Shown here piece by piece: positions 1 to 5,386 of a DNA stretch of 5,386 nt. The position numbers and the translations under genes are program-made. Origin of the DNA: Lachnospiraceae bacterium (GTDB lineage: Bacteria; Bacillota; Clostridia; Lachnospirales; Lachnospiraceae). Under the pieces are notes generated by a model, which saw nothing but the letters and a program-made list of their open reading frames with translations, was not told the DNA's origin and did not search any database. The stretch is taken from assembly GCA_017446125.1 (NCBI GenBank), contig JAFSRL010000200.1:1-5386 (forward strand), written 5' to 3'. The first letter of the stretch is position 1. Each line of letters starts with the position of its first letter.

Positions 1-1
1 C

Positions 2-511
2 AGGAGGCGTGAGTCAGAGGGGACGGGTACAGTGACTCACCTGTTGATTGTACTGTACGCGCAGTTCCTCTTCTGGTTCCTGTCCGCGCCGCTTGTGCGC
101 TACGGGAAGATGATTCTTTGGCTGCCCGCCATCCTGACAACGGTGGTGACGATTCGGTCATTGTACAGATGGGACGTGGGACACCGAACAAAACATATAT
201 TCGCAGTCGCGGTGTTTTTGTTGTTTTTCCTGTATAAATCGGCTATGCTAATAAGAGATGACATACCGCGTGCAAGTGTTCGATGGCTCACGGAACAACA
301 GCCGTACACGGTTTTTGAAACAGAGCCTTATTTCTATGCGGAGCATGATGGCGGGGGAGAAACCCTGTACGCACCCGTGGAGGGAGACCGCGGCGGATAC
401 ATGCTTTTGGTGTCTCCGAACCGGGTCAAAGTGACGCTGATCGGGAACAAGCGGGACAGGTTTGAAAACTGGTTGCATCCCGGAAACGGATTTAAGGCAG
501 TGGAGGAGTGA
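2..511 (+). CDS. C-terminal part of polytopic membrane protein, probably GT-C-like polysaccharide enzyme (5' partial)
   Basis: The frame is open to the left edge, so I read this as the end of a longer gene. A GTG at 32 could instead start a 159-residue protein: it has a weak GAGGGG at 17-22 and overlaps a TGA at 33-35 in another frame. Counting from that GTG, hydrophobic segments lie near residues 4-20, 27-43 and 54-72, followed by a hydrophilic tail of about 85 residues, probably outside the membrane. The FWFLSAPLVRYG stretch (residues 14-25) and the tail pattern APVEGDRGGY, then LIGNK, then GNGF match, from memory, the C-terminus of large membrane proteins in clostridial and Bacteroidetes polysaccharide loci (LIC_10190-like). 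The basic stretch RRRE just before the first helix would suit a cytoplasmic loop of a longer protein. Rare-looking codons (ATA three times, CTA) cluster at 198-263. The exact reaction is unknown; a transferase using an undecaprenyl-phosphate sugar is possible. Confidence 0.7.
   Translation, partial: RRRESEGTGTVTHLLIVLYAQFLFWFLSAPLVRYGKMILWLPAILTTVVTIRSLYRWDVGHRTKHIFAVAVFLLFFLYKSAMLIRDDIPRASVRWLTEQQPYTVFETEPYFYAEHDGGGETLYAPVEGDRGGYMLLVSPNRVKVTLIGNKRDRFENWLHPGNGFKAVEE
502..508 (+). promoter_or_regulatory. Ribosome binding site for the GtrB-like gene
   Basis: GGAGGAG lies inside the last codons of the upstream gene. It is 1 base from a GTG at 508 if the full motif pairs, or 4 bases from the ATG at 511 when GGAGG (502-506) pairs. 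The spacing therefore favours ATG 511. The upstream stop TGA (509-511) shares its last base with that ATG, which suggests translational coupling. Confidence 0.6.
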
Positions 512-1446
512 TGAAACTGTTAAGCGCAATCGTACCATGCTATAACGAGGAGGAGAATGTACGGGATTTCTACGAGGAGTTCCGTAAGAACGACGCCTTC
601 TTTCAGGAAAAGGGCATTGCATACGAGATCCTTTACGTGGACGACGGAAGCACGGACGCTACCTGCGCAATCGTAGAGGAGCTGCACAACAAGGACGAAA
701 GAGTTAAGCTGTTGAGCTTTACGCGCAACTTCGGCAAGGAGGCGGCAATCTTTGCGGGCTTGCAGCACGCAAAGGGGGACTATGTCGCAACGATGGATGC
801 GGACTTACAGGACCCGCCCTCGCTGTTGCCGGAGATGTTTTCTTTTATCGAAACGGGAGAGTATGATTCCGTCGCGACCAGACGTGTGAACCGCAAGGGG
901 GAGCCGCCCGTCCGGTCATTCTTCGCAAGACGCTTTTACCACCTGATCAACAAAATGAGCCGGACGGAAATCGTCGACGGCGCAAGAGACTTCCGTCTCA
1001 TGACGCGGCGCTTTGTGGATTCCGTTTTGGAGATTGGCGAGTACAACCGCTTCAGCAAGGGAATCTTTTCCTGGGTGGGCTACAAGACCAAGTGGTTGGA
1101 GTTTGCGAACGTCGAGCGCAAAAAGGGCGAGACGAAATGGTCGTTCTGGAAGCTGTTTGTGTATGCCATTGACGGGATCATCGCCTTTTCGACGACGCCC
1201 TTGGCAATCGCCTCGTTTATCGGTGTGCTCTTCTGCGTGCTCGCGTTCATCTTCATCATTGTCATCATCGTGCGTGCGGCCATCTTCGGCGACCCGACCA
1301 GCGGCTGGCCTTCGCTTGTCTGTATCATCCTTTTGGTGAGCGGCGTGCAGTTGTTCTGCTTAGGGATTTTGGGACAGTATTTGAGCAAGACCTATCTTGA
1401 GGTCAAGAAGCGCCCGGTCTATTTGCTGAAGGACCGTGTGGAATGA
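511..1446 (+). CDS. GtrB/DPM1-like undecaprenyl-phosphate glycosyltransferase (GT2)
   Basis: A 311-residue membrane-anchored GT2 enzyme expected to move a sugar from a nucleotide sugar to undecaprenyl phosphate on the cytoplasmic face. The GT-A core starts with IVPCYNEEEN (7-16). It continues with YVDDGSTDAT (42-51), the FTRNFGKEAA motif (70-79) and the metal-binding MDADLQDPP (95-103). GARDFRLM (157-164) and the RKKGETKWS loop (203-211), followed by FSTTPL (226-231), are typical of the DPM1/GtrB/ArnC/CsbB group. Two membrane helices follow at about 232-256 and 268-290, then GQYLSKTYLEVKKRPVY (288-304), the usual end of bacterial GtrB-type proteins. The length is normal and nothing is missing. 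ATG 511 is preferred over GTG 508 on ribosome-site spacing. The sugar cannot be read from the sequence. It sits directly after a GT-C-like membrane protein, a plausible user of its product. Confidence 0.93.
   Translation: MKLLSAIVPCYNEEENVRDFYEEFRKNDAFFQEKGIAYEILYVDDGSTDATCAIVEELHNKDERVKLLSFTRNFGKEAAIFAGLQHAKGDYVATMDADLQDPPSLLPEMFSFIETGEYDSVATRRVNRKGEPPVRSFFARRFYHLINKMSRTEIVDGARDFRLMTRRFVDSVLEIGEYNRFSKGIFSWVGYKTKWLEFANVERKKGETKWSFWKLFVYAIDGIIAFSTTPLAIASFIGVLFCVLAFIFIIVIIVRAAIFGDPTSGWPSLVCIILLVSGVQLFCLGILGQYLSKTYLEVKKRPVYLLKDRVE
1429..1433 (+). promoter_or_regulatory. Ribosome binding site for the TuaG-like gene
   Basis: AAGGA within the end of the preceding gene is 9 bases before ATG 1443. 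That ATG overlaps the preceding TGA as ATGA (1443-1446), so re-initiation by the same ribosomes is likely. Confidence 0.55.
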
Positions 1447-2198
1447 TCAGCATTGTCATTCCGGTTTATAACGCGGCGCGTTACATCACGCAGACACTGG
1501 CGTGCGTGTTTGACCAGACGCACAGTGACTGGGAACTGATTCTTGTGGACGACTGCTCCACGGATGATTCGGTGAACGTCATACGGACGTTTATCGATGA
1601 ACGAAACGGAAACGACAGGACGCGCCTCATTGTATTGGATGAGGAAACGGGCGGCACGGCGGCAAAGGCGCGCAATGCCGGAATCGCGGCGGCGAAGGGA
1701 CGCTACATCGCCTTTTTGGATGCGGACGATCTCTGGGACAAGGACAAGCTGCACCTGCAGCGAACCTTCATGGAAATGAAGCAGGCTGCCTTTACGTTCA
1801 CCTCGTACGAGTTCGCGGATGAAGCGGCTGCGGGCACGGGAAAAATCGTGCGTGCGCCGAAGGAGTTAACTTACGACAAAGCGTTGTCGCGTACGGTCAT
1901 CTTCACCTCGACCGTGATGCTCGATAAGGAAATGATTCCGGCGCAGTTGCTCACCATGCCGGACATCGAAAGCGAAGACACGGCGATGTGGTGGCAGCTT
2001 TTGCGAAACGGCATCCGCGCGTACGGCCTTGACCGCGTACTGACGGTATACAGAAGACCGGCAAAAAGCCTCTCGTCCAACAAGTGGACTGCGGTGAAGC
2101 GTATCTGGGGGCTGTACCGCCACGAAGGGCTTTCCTTCCCGAAGGCGCTTTGCAGTTTCTTCGGCTGGGCCGTCAGGGCGACGCTTAGGAGAATTTGA
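1443..2198 (+). CDS. TuaG-like GT2 glycosyltransferase
   Basis: A 251-residue soluble GT-A glycosyltransferase that should add one sugar to the growing lipid-linked repeat unit at the inner membrane face. It opens with MISIVIPVYNAARYI (1-15). It then shows the nucleotide-binding LILVDDCSTDDS (32-43), the KARNAGIAAAKGRYIAFLD run (75-93) and the metal-binding DADD (93-96). An SED triad at 177-179 supplies the likely catalytic acid of inverting GT2 enzymes. The ending with YRRPAKSLSSNK (203-214) resembles TuaG of teichuronic acid synthesis and WcaA-like enzymes. No membrane helix is clear, although the last 20 residues are basic and hydrophobic and could touch the membrane. The start overlaps the upstream gene by 4 bases and the stop directly abuts the next start codon. 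Donor and acceptor sugars cannot be assigned; TuaG is a family likeness, not a claim of teichuronic acid synthesis. Confidence 0.93.
   Translation: MISIVIPVYNAARYITQTLACVFDQTHSDWELILVDDCSTDDSVNVIRTFIDERNGNDRTRLIVLDEETGGTAAKARNAGIAAAKGRYIAFLDADDLWDKDKLHLQRTFMEMKQAAFTFTSYEFADEAAAGTGKIVRAPKELTYDKALSRTVIFTSTVMLDKEMIPAQLLTMPDIESEDTAMWWQLLRNGIRAYGLDRVLTVYRRPAKSLSSNKWTAVKRIWGLYRHEGLSFPKALCSFFGWAVRATLRRI
2187..2191 (+). promoter_or_regulatory. Ribosome binding site that selects a TTG start
   Basis: AGGAG is 7 bases from TTG 2199 but 16 bases from the first in-frame ATG at 2208. The spacing supports TTG as the true start, placed immediately after the previous TGA (2196-2198). The two candidate starts differ by only three residues. 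Confidence 0.65.
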
Positions 2199-3629
2199 TT
2201 GAAACAGATGGAGTCCGTAAAAAGAATCGCGGCATTACAGATGAGCCTGATCGGCGTGCTGTTACAGACGGCGGTCTATGCGTTTTTCTGGCTGCGCGTG
2301 TATTACCCCATCGTTAATATGCCGCGTATTTCGCGCGACGGATATCTTCTGGGCGAAGGCTTGAAGCTTTACTTCCGCGGTCACGTGCTGGTCATTTTGA
2401 TTTACCTGGTGCTGTTGTGGTTTTTCTCAAACACCTACGGCGCATTGAAAATCGGTTACCAGAAGGCGGCGGATTTGTTTTTGTCGCAGGTCTTCTCCTT
2501 AATTTTGGCGGACGTCATTTCCTATTTCCAGATTTCCCTGATGCGCAACTGGACGGTGCCGGTGCTTCCCATGGTGCAGGTGTTCATCATCCAGCTTGTC
2601 ATCTCGTTTGTCTGGACGTATTTTTCCAACGCGATCTATCACAAGGTTTTCCCGCCCAGGGAGCTGCTCTTAATTTCCGGCGAGCGCCCCATCGATGAGA
2701 TTTATGAAAAGTTCAAGTCGAGAAAAGAAAAGTACACGGTCAGAAAATGCATCCGTCTTGCGGAGGGCATGGACCGCGTAAAGGAAGAAATCCTAAACAA
2801 CTACGGCGCCGTGGTGCTCTGGGACATTCACTCCGCAGAGCGCAACGAGCTGTTGAAATACTGCTACAACAACACCATCCGTGTTTACGTCATGCCCAAG
2901 ATTCCGGACGTGCTCTTAATGGGCGCGGAGCAGTTGCACTTAGTGGACACGCCGGTTTTAATGGTGCGGGAATACGCGATGACATTTGCGCAGCGCTTTT
3001 TCAAACGCACGATTGACGTTGTGTGCGCGCTTTTGTTGACGATTGTCACCTCACCCATCATGCTCATCACCGCGCTTGCCATCAAGCTGCAGGACGGCGG
3101 GCCCGTTCTGTACAGACAACGGCGCTGCACGATGCATCAAAAGGGATTTGATATCATCAAGTTCCGCAGTATGCAGGTCGGCGCGGAGGCCGATGGCGTT
3201 GCGCGCCTTTCCACCGTGGGCGACGAACGCATCACCGGTGTGGGACGCTTCATCCGCAGGGTGCGGATCGATGAGCTGCCGCAGCTCTTCAATATTTTAA
3301 AGGGTGAGATGAGCTTTATCGGCCCAAGGCCCGAGCGCCCGGAAATCATTGCGGAGTATCTGGAGACCATGCCGGAGTTTGCATACCGGATGCGCGTCAA
3401 GGCGGGACTTGCCGGTTACGCGCAGGTGTACGGAAAATACAACACGACACCGTATGACAAGCTGAAGCTGGATTTGACTTACATCGAAAATTATTCGATC
3501 TGGCTGGATTTGAAGCTGATGCTTCTGACCCTGAAGATTCTTTTGCAGCCGGAGAGCACGGAAGGAATTGAGAAGACACAGGTCACGGCACAGCGCAGGG
3601 AAGGAGAAGAACGCATCCATGCGGAATGA
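2199..3629 (+). CDS. Polyprenyl glycosylphosphotransferase (WbaP/WcaJ-type initiating sugar transferase)
   Basis: A 476-residue membrane enzyme that moves a sugar-1-phosphate from a nucleotide sugar to undecaprenyl phosphate, the first step of the repeat unit. Four N-terminal hydrophobic segments lie at about 12-36, 60-78, 92-112 and 122-142. A Rossmann-like middle region (about 153-255) corresponds to the CoA_binding_3-type domain but lacks an obvious glycine-rich loop. The catalytic domain begins with FKRTIDVV (268-275) and a re-entrant helix broken at Ser285-Pro286. It continues with GGPVLYRQRR (300-309), KFRSM (321-325), the RIDELPQLFN segment carrying the Asp358-Glu359 dyad, and GPRPERPE (375-382). 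KAGLAGYAQVYGKYNT (401-416) and YIENYSIWLDLKL (428-440) complete the usual order. Length and motifs are intact. The start is TTG, chosen from the ribosome site. The last 11 bases overlap the Wzz gene. The first sugar (glucose, galactose or another) is not predictable here. Confidence 0.95.
   Translation: MKQMESVKRIAALQMSLIGVLLQTAVYAFFWLRVYYPIVNMPRISRDGYLLGEGLKLYFRGHVLVILIYLVLLWFFSNTYGALKIGYQKAADLFLSQVFSLILADVISYFQISLMRNWTVPVLPMVQVFIIQLVISFVWTYFSNAIYHKVFPPRELLLISGERPIDEIYEKFKSRKEKYTVRKCIRLAEGMDRVKEEILNNYGAVVLWDIHSAERNELLKYCYNNTIRVYVMPKIPDVLLMGAEQLHLVDTPVLMVREYAMTFAQRFFKRTIDVVCALLLTIVTSPIMLITALAIKLQDGGPVLYRQRRCTMHQKGFDIIKFRSMQVGAEADGVARLSTVGDERITGVGRFIRRVRIDELPQLFNILKGEMSFIGPRPERPEIIAEYLETMPEFAYRMRVKAGLAGYAQVYGKYNTTPYDKLKLDLTYIENYSIWLDLKLMLLTLKILLQPESTEGIEKTQVTAQRREGEERIHAE
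3601..3606 (+). promoter_or_regulatory. Ribosome binding site for the Wzz-like gene
   Basis: AAGGAG is 12 bases before ATG 3619, somewhat long but the best match nearby. It favours ATG 3619 over the in-frame TTG at 3568, which would add 17 arginine-rich residues read from the end of the sugar-transferase gene. Confidence 0.5.
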
Positions 3630-4746
3630 GCATTTATCGGAACGGGTGGATCTGCGCAGCTATGCGCTGCGGTTGAAGAAGGGCGCATGGCTTCCCTTGC
3701 TTTGTCTTTTGTGCGGCGCGGTTGCGGGGTTGTTGATTTACTTTCTTGCGACGACCGTCTTTGGCCCCGGCCGCATGTACCGCGCGGAGAGTAAGCTCTA
3801 CATCAACTTCTCGCCCGAGATGGCGCAGGACGCGTACCCCTATTACAACGACTATACCTGGCGCACCCTTGTGACGACGGATGAAATCTTGGACGGGATT
3901 CTCGCCGGCATGGAGGAGCGGCAGTTCACGATTGCGGAGGAATCCGATTCCATGGACATGGGGAGCCGCGTGATTTCCGCTTCGGAAATTAAGGAAACGA
4001 TTTATGCGACCCTGCCCTCCGACATCCGCCTCATGGTCATCACCTTTACGAACCATGACCCCATCATCTGCAACGCGGTGATGGAGGCGACGGACGCTTC
4101 CCTCGTTGCATTCGGAAACAATCACAAGGAATTTGAATCCATCGAAATCCGCGCCGAGGATGTGGCGCAGATTGTGACCTATACGGACCGCACGGCGGTG
4201 GCAATGATTGCCGGCGGCGTGATCGGTCTCTTGCTTGGGCTGTTCTTACTCTCCGCAAAGGAGCTGTTGCAGGATGCGGTCTTTACGCCAAAGGAGGCGC
4301 AGGAGCGTTACGGACTTCCCGTGCGCGGTGTGTTGTTGAAGAATGAGAACGCGGCGGGCGAAACGGCGGCACTGCTGCGGAATGACTTGCGCGACGCGGT
4401 GTGCGCGTTAAAGAATGACGGCACACAAACCCTGGGCGTGGTTGCGGCGCAGGATGTAACGGGCATTGCGGAGGCGGAGCGCGTTACAAACTGCCTGGGC
4501 GCACTGTTGGCGGACTGTGATGCGCCGGGGATTCTTCCGAAGAAAACACCCGGAACGGATCAGGATGCACTGGCAGCGCTCAACGGATGCGATGCCGTGC
4601 TACTGAGTGTGCGTGCCGGAAAGGATGAAGCGACCCTGACGGAGCGGTGCATTGCGGCATTGAAGAACGCCGGCATTCCGGTTGCGGGCATGCTTTTGAC
4701 GGATGCCGAAGAAGCGTTTATGAGAGCCTATTACCGGCTGAAGTAA
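3619..4746 (+). CDS. Wzz-type chain-length determinant with degenerate BY-kinase-like C-terminal domain
   Basis: A 375-residue protein expected to sit in the membrane and set polymer length or support export. The N-terminus (DLRSYALRLKKGAW, 11-24) leads into membrane helix 1 (about 24-47). An extracytoplasmic Wzz region of about 145 residues follows, containing YRAESKLYINF (54-64) and DIRLMVITFTNHDP (135-148), then helix 2 (about 193-211). The cytoplasmic tail (215-375) starts with FTPKEAQERYGLPVRGVLL (222-240), like the linker of Wzz/BY-kinase fusions. It then has a TLGVVAA strand (271-277) where a Walker A loop should follow. Instead there is QDVTGIAEAERV, with no lysine. The later strand CDAVLLSVRAGKDEATL (324-340), AGIPVAGMLLTDAEE (351-365) and terminal AYYRLK recall the end of a BY-kinase. 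The Walker A' DxD segment is missing and the region is shortened. No proline-rich motif precedes helix 2. Wzz is confident; the kinase-like origin of the tail is inference. Confidence 0.85.
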   Translation: MRNEHLSERVDLRSYALRLKKGAWLPLLCLLCGAVAGLLIYFLATTVFGPGRMYRAESKLYINFSPEMAQDAYPYYNDYTWRTLVTTDEILDGILAGMEERQFTIAEESDSMDMGSRVISASEIKETIYATLPSDIRLMVITFTNHDPIICNAVMEATDASLVAFGNNHKEFESIEIRAEDVAQIVTYTDRTAVAMIAGGVIGLLLGLFLLSAKELLQDAVFTPKEAQERYGLPVRGVLLKNENAAGETAALLRNDLRDAVCALKNDGTQTLGVVAAQDVTGIAEAERVTNCLGALLADCDAPGILPKKTPGTDQDALAALNGCDAVLLSVRAGKDEATLTERCIAALKNAGIPVAGMLLTDAEEAFMRAYYRLK

Positions 4747-4751
4747 GGAAG
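4746..4751 (+). promoter_or_regulatory. Ribosome binding site for the last glycosyltransferase gene
   Basis: AGGAAG begins in the last base of the preceding TAA and ends 6 bases before ATG 4758. It fixes the start of the gene that runs off the right edge. The 11-base gap has no room for a promoter or terminator. Confidence 0.55.
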
Positions 4752-4757
4752 AAGCGT

Positions 4758-5386
4758 ATGCGGCTGGAACTGTTGGTTTCCTGTGTCAATCAGGACGTGG
4801 AAAAACTGCTTGCAACGATGCACCTTCAGTCAGACGCGGTGGTGGTGAACCAGTGCGGAAGGGACGCGTACGAAGAGATTGCGCACGACGGTCACACGGC
4901 GCGTGTGTTTCATTCCAAGGAACAGGGCGTCGGGCGTTCGCGAACGAAGGCGCTGCGGGAGGCGTCAAAGGAATACCTTTTGTTTTCGGACGAGGACATC
5001 GTCTATGAAGAGGGGTACGAAGCTGTCGTGACGAAGGCGTTTGACTCCCATCCCGAGGCGGACATGCTGCTGTTCAACGTCATCGCGCAGGAAGGCAGAA
5101 GAACCTATTACAACGAAACCTATCACAGGGTGACGCGCTTAAACTGCGGACGATACCCGGCGTACAGCATTGCCGCGAGAACGAAACGCCTTAAGGAAAG
5201 CGGCATCACCTTTTCGTATCTCTTTGGCGGGGGCGCGACCTATTCCAATGGGGAGGACTCGCTGTTTTTGATGGACTGCGTGAAGCACGGATTGAAGCTG
5301 TACGCAACCACGGAGATTTTGGGGCATGAGACGCCGCGTGCGTCCACCTGGTTCTTCGGCTACACGGAGAAGTTTTTCTTTGACAG
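4758..5386 (+). CDS. GT-A fold glycosyltransferase, GT2-like, 3' partial
   Basis: Reading from ATG 4758 gives 209 residues with no stop before the window ends. The opening MRLELLVSCVNQDVEKLLAT, followed by QSDAVVVNQCGRD (24-36), differs from the usual IPVYN start. It matches, from memory, a family of about 250-270 residues common in Lachnospiraceae polysaccharide loci. GVGRSRTKALREA (57-69) and YLLFSDEDIVY (73-83), with an acidic DED in the DxD position, mark the GT-A nucleotide-sugar and metal site. GRYPAYSIAARTKRL (131-145), SYLFGGGATYSNGEDSLFL (153-171) and the STWFFGYTEKFFFD end (196-209) are further conserved-looking blocks. GED (165-167) may hold the catalytic acid. No signal peptide or membrane helix is visible, so it should act in the cytoplasm, probably adding a sugar to the lipid-linked unit. 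Donor and acceptor are unknown. Only roughly the last 50 residues should be missing. Confidence 0.88.
   Translation, partial: MRLELLVSCVNQDVEKLLATMHLQSDAVVVNQCGRDAYEEIAHDGHTARVFHSKEQGVGRSRTKALREASKEYLLFSDEDIVYEEGYEAVVTKAFDSHPEADMLLFNVIAQEGRRTYYNETYHRVTRLNCGRYPAYSIAARTKRLKESGITFSYLFGGGATYSNGEDSLFLMDCVKHGLKLYATTEILGHETPRASTWFFGYTEKFFFD

Noticed and set aside
1..35. CAGGAGG at 1-7 with GTG at 9 and stop TGA 33-35, a possible 8-codon leader peptide
   Set aside because: The spacing is only one base, the frame may just be the tail of an upstream gene, and there is no attenuator hairpin. It cannot be supported at a window edge.
248..622. 124-codon minus-strand open frame across the first two genes
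   Set aside because: It spans the junction of two well-supported + strand genes and shows only Arg/Pro-rich low-information sequence.
548..676. Strong AGGAGGAG followed by ATG 557 inside the GtrB-like gene, opening 39 codons out of frame
   Set aside because: The purine run is simply the three Glu codons of the conserved YNEEEN motif; the short out-of-frame product looks random.
3568..3618. Longer Wzz protein starting at TTG 3568
   Set aside because: It adds an Arg/His-rich N-terminus read out of frame from the sugar-transferase gene, with no well-placed ribosome site; ATG 3619 gives a normal Wzz N-terminus.
3634..4125. 163-codon open frame on the minus strand opposite the Wzz gene
   Set aside because: It is antisense to a clearly coding frame. 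Its composition (many His, Arg, Gly) is typical of a reverse-strand shadow, and it shows no recognisable motif.
4429..4500. Active BY-kinase ATP site in the Wzz tail
   Set aside because: The expected GxxxxGK[ST] loop is replaced by a stretch with no lysine, and no DxD Walker A' strand follows, so a catalytic kinase is not supported.
1..5386. Window length equal to the phiX174 genome
   Set aside because: The content is bacterial polysaccharide biosynthesis with no microvirus genes; the length is a coincidence.
1..5386. Search by eye for terminators, promoters, tRNA genes, insertion-sequence ends and CRISPR repeats
   Set aside because: Nearly every base is inside a coding frame. I found no convincing hairpin with a T-run, no paired -35/-10 boxes in a non-coding gap, and no repeat array.

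Overview
The window is a contiguous piece of a cell-surface polysaccharide operon (capsule or exopolysaccharide). Its style is that of a low-to-mid-GC Firmicute, most likely a clostridium of the Lachnospiraceae type. This placement is an inference. It rests on Shine-Dalgarno-led starts including TTG and GTG, a Gram-positive-style separate Wzz protein, and a sugar transferase and glycosyltransferases that read like Lachnospiraceae versions. No 16S or other taxonomic marker is present.

All six genes lie on the + strand with almost no space between them. (1) 2-511 is the C-terminal end of a polytopic membrane protein, probably a GT-C-like or O-antigen-ligase/polymerase-like enzyme cut by the window edge. 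(2) 511-1446 is a GtrB/DPM1-like GT2 enzyme with two C-terminal membrane helices, expected to load a sugar onto undecaprenyl phosphate. (3) 1443-2198 is a soluble TuaG-like GT2 glycosyltransferase. (4) 2199-3629 is a full-length WbaP/WcaJ-type polyprenyl glycosylphosphotransferase that would start the repeat unit. (5) 3619-4746 is a Wzz-type chain-length protein whose cytoplasmic C-terminus looks like a shrunken tyrosine-kinase domain without a P-loop. (6) 4758-5386 is the start of a second GT-A glycosyltransferase of a distinct family, cut by the right edge.

Together the genes describe lipid-linked sugar-polymer assembly. Gene 4 places the first sugar phosphate on undecaprenyl phosphate, genes 3 and 6 add further sugars, and gene 5 would set chain length. 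Genes 2 and 1 may form a separate branch in which an undecaprenyl-phosphate sugar made inside is used outside the membrane. No Wzx flippase, Wzy polymerase, active BY-kinase or phosphatase lies within the window, so these must be elsewhere if the route is Wzx/Wzy-like.

Neighbouring genes overlap by 1, 4 or 11 bases, abut exactly, or are 11 bases apart. I see no internal promoter or terminator, no RNA gene, no mobile element and no CRISPR. The most unusual item is the Wzz protein with the degenerate kinase-like tail. Otherwise this is recognisable accessory glycan-synthesis DNA rather than a wholly new system.
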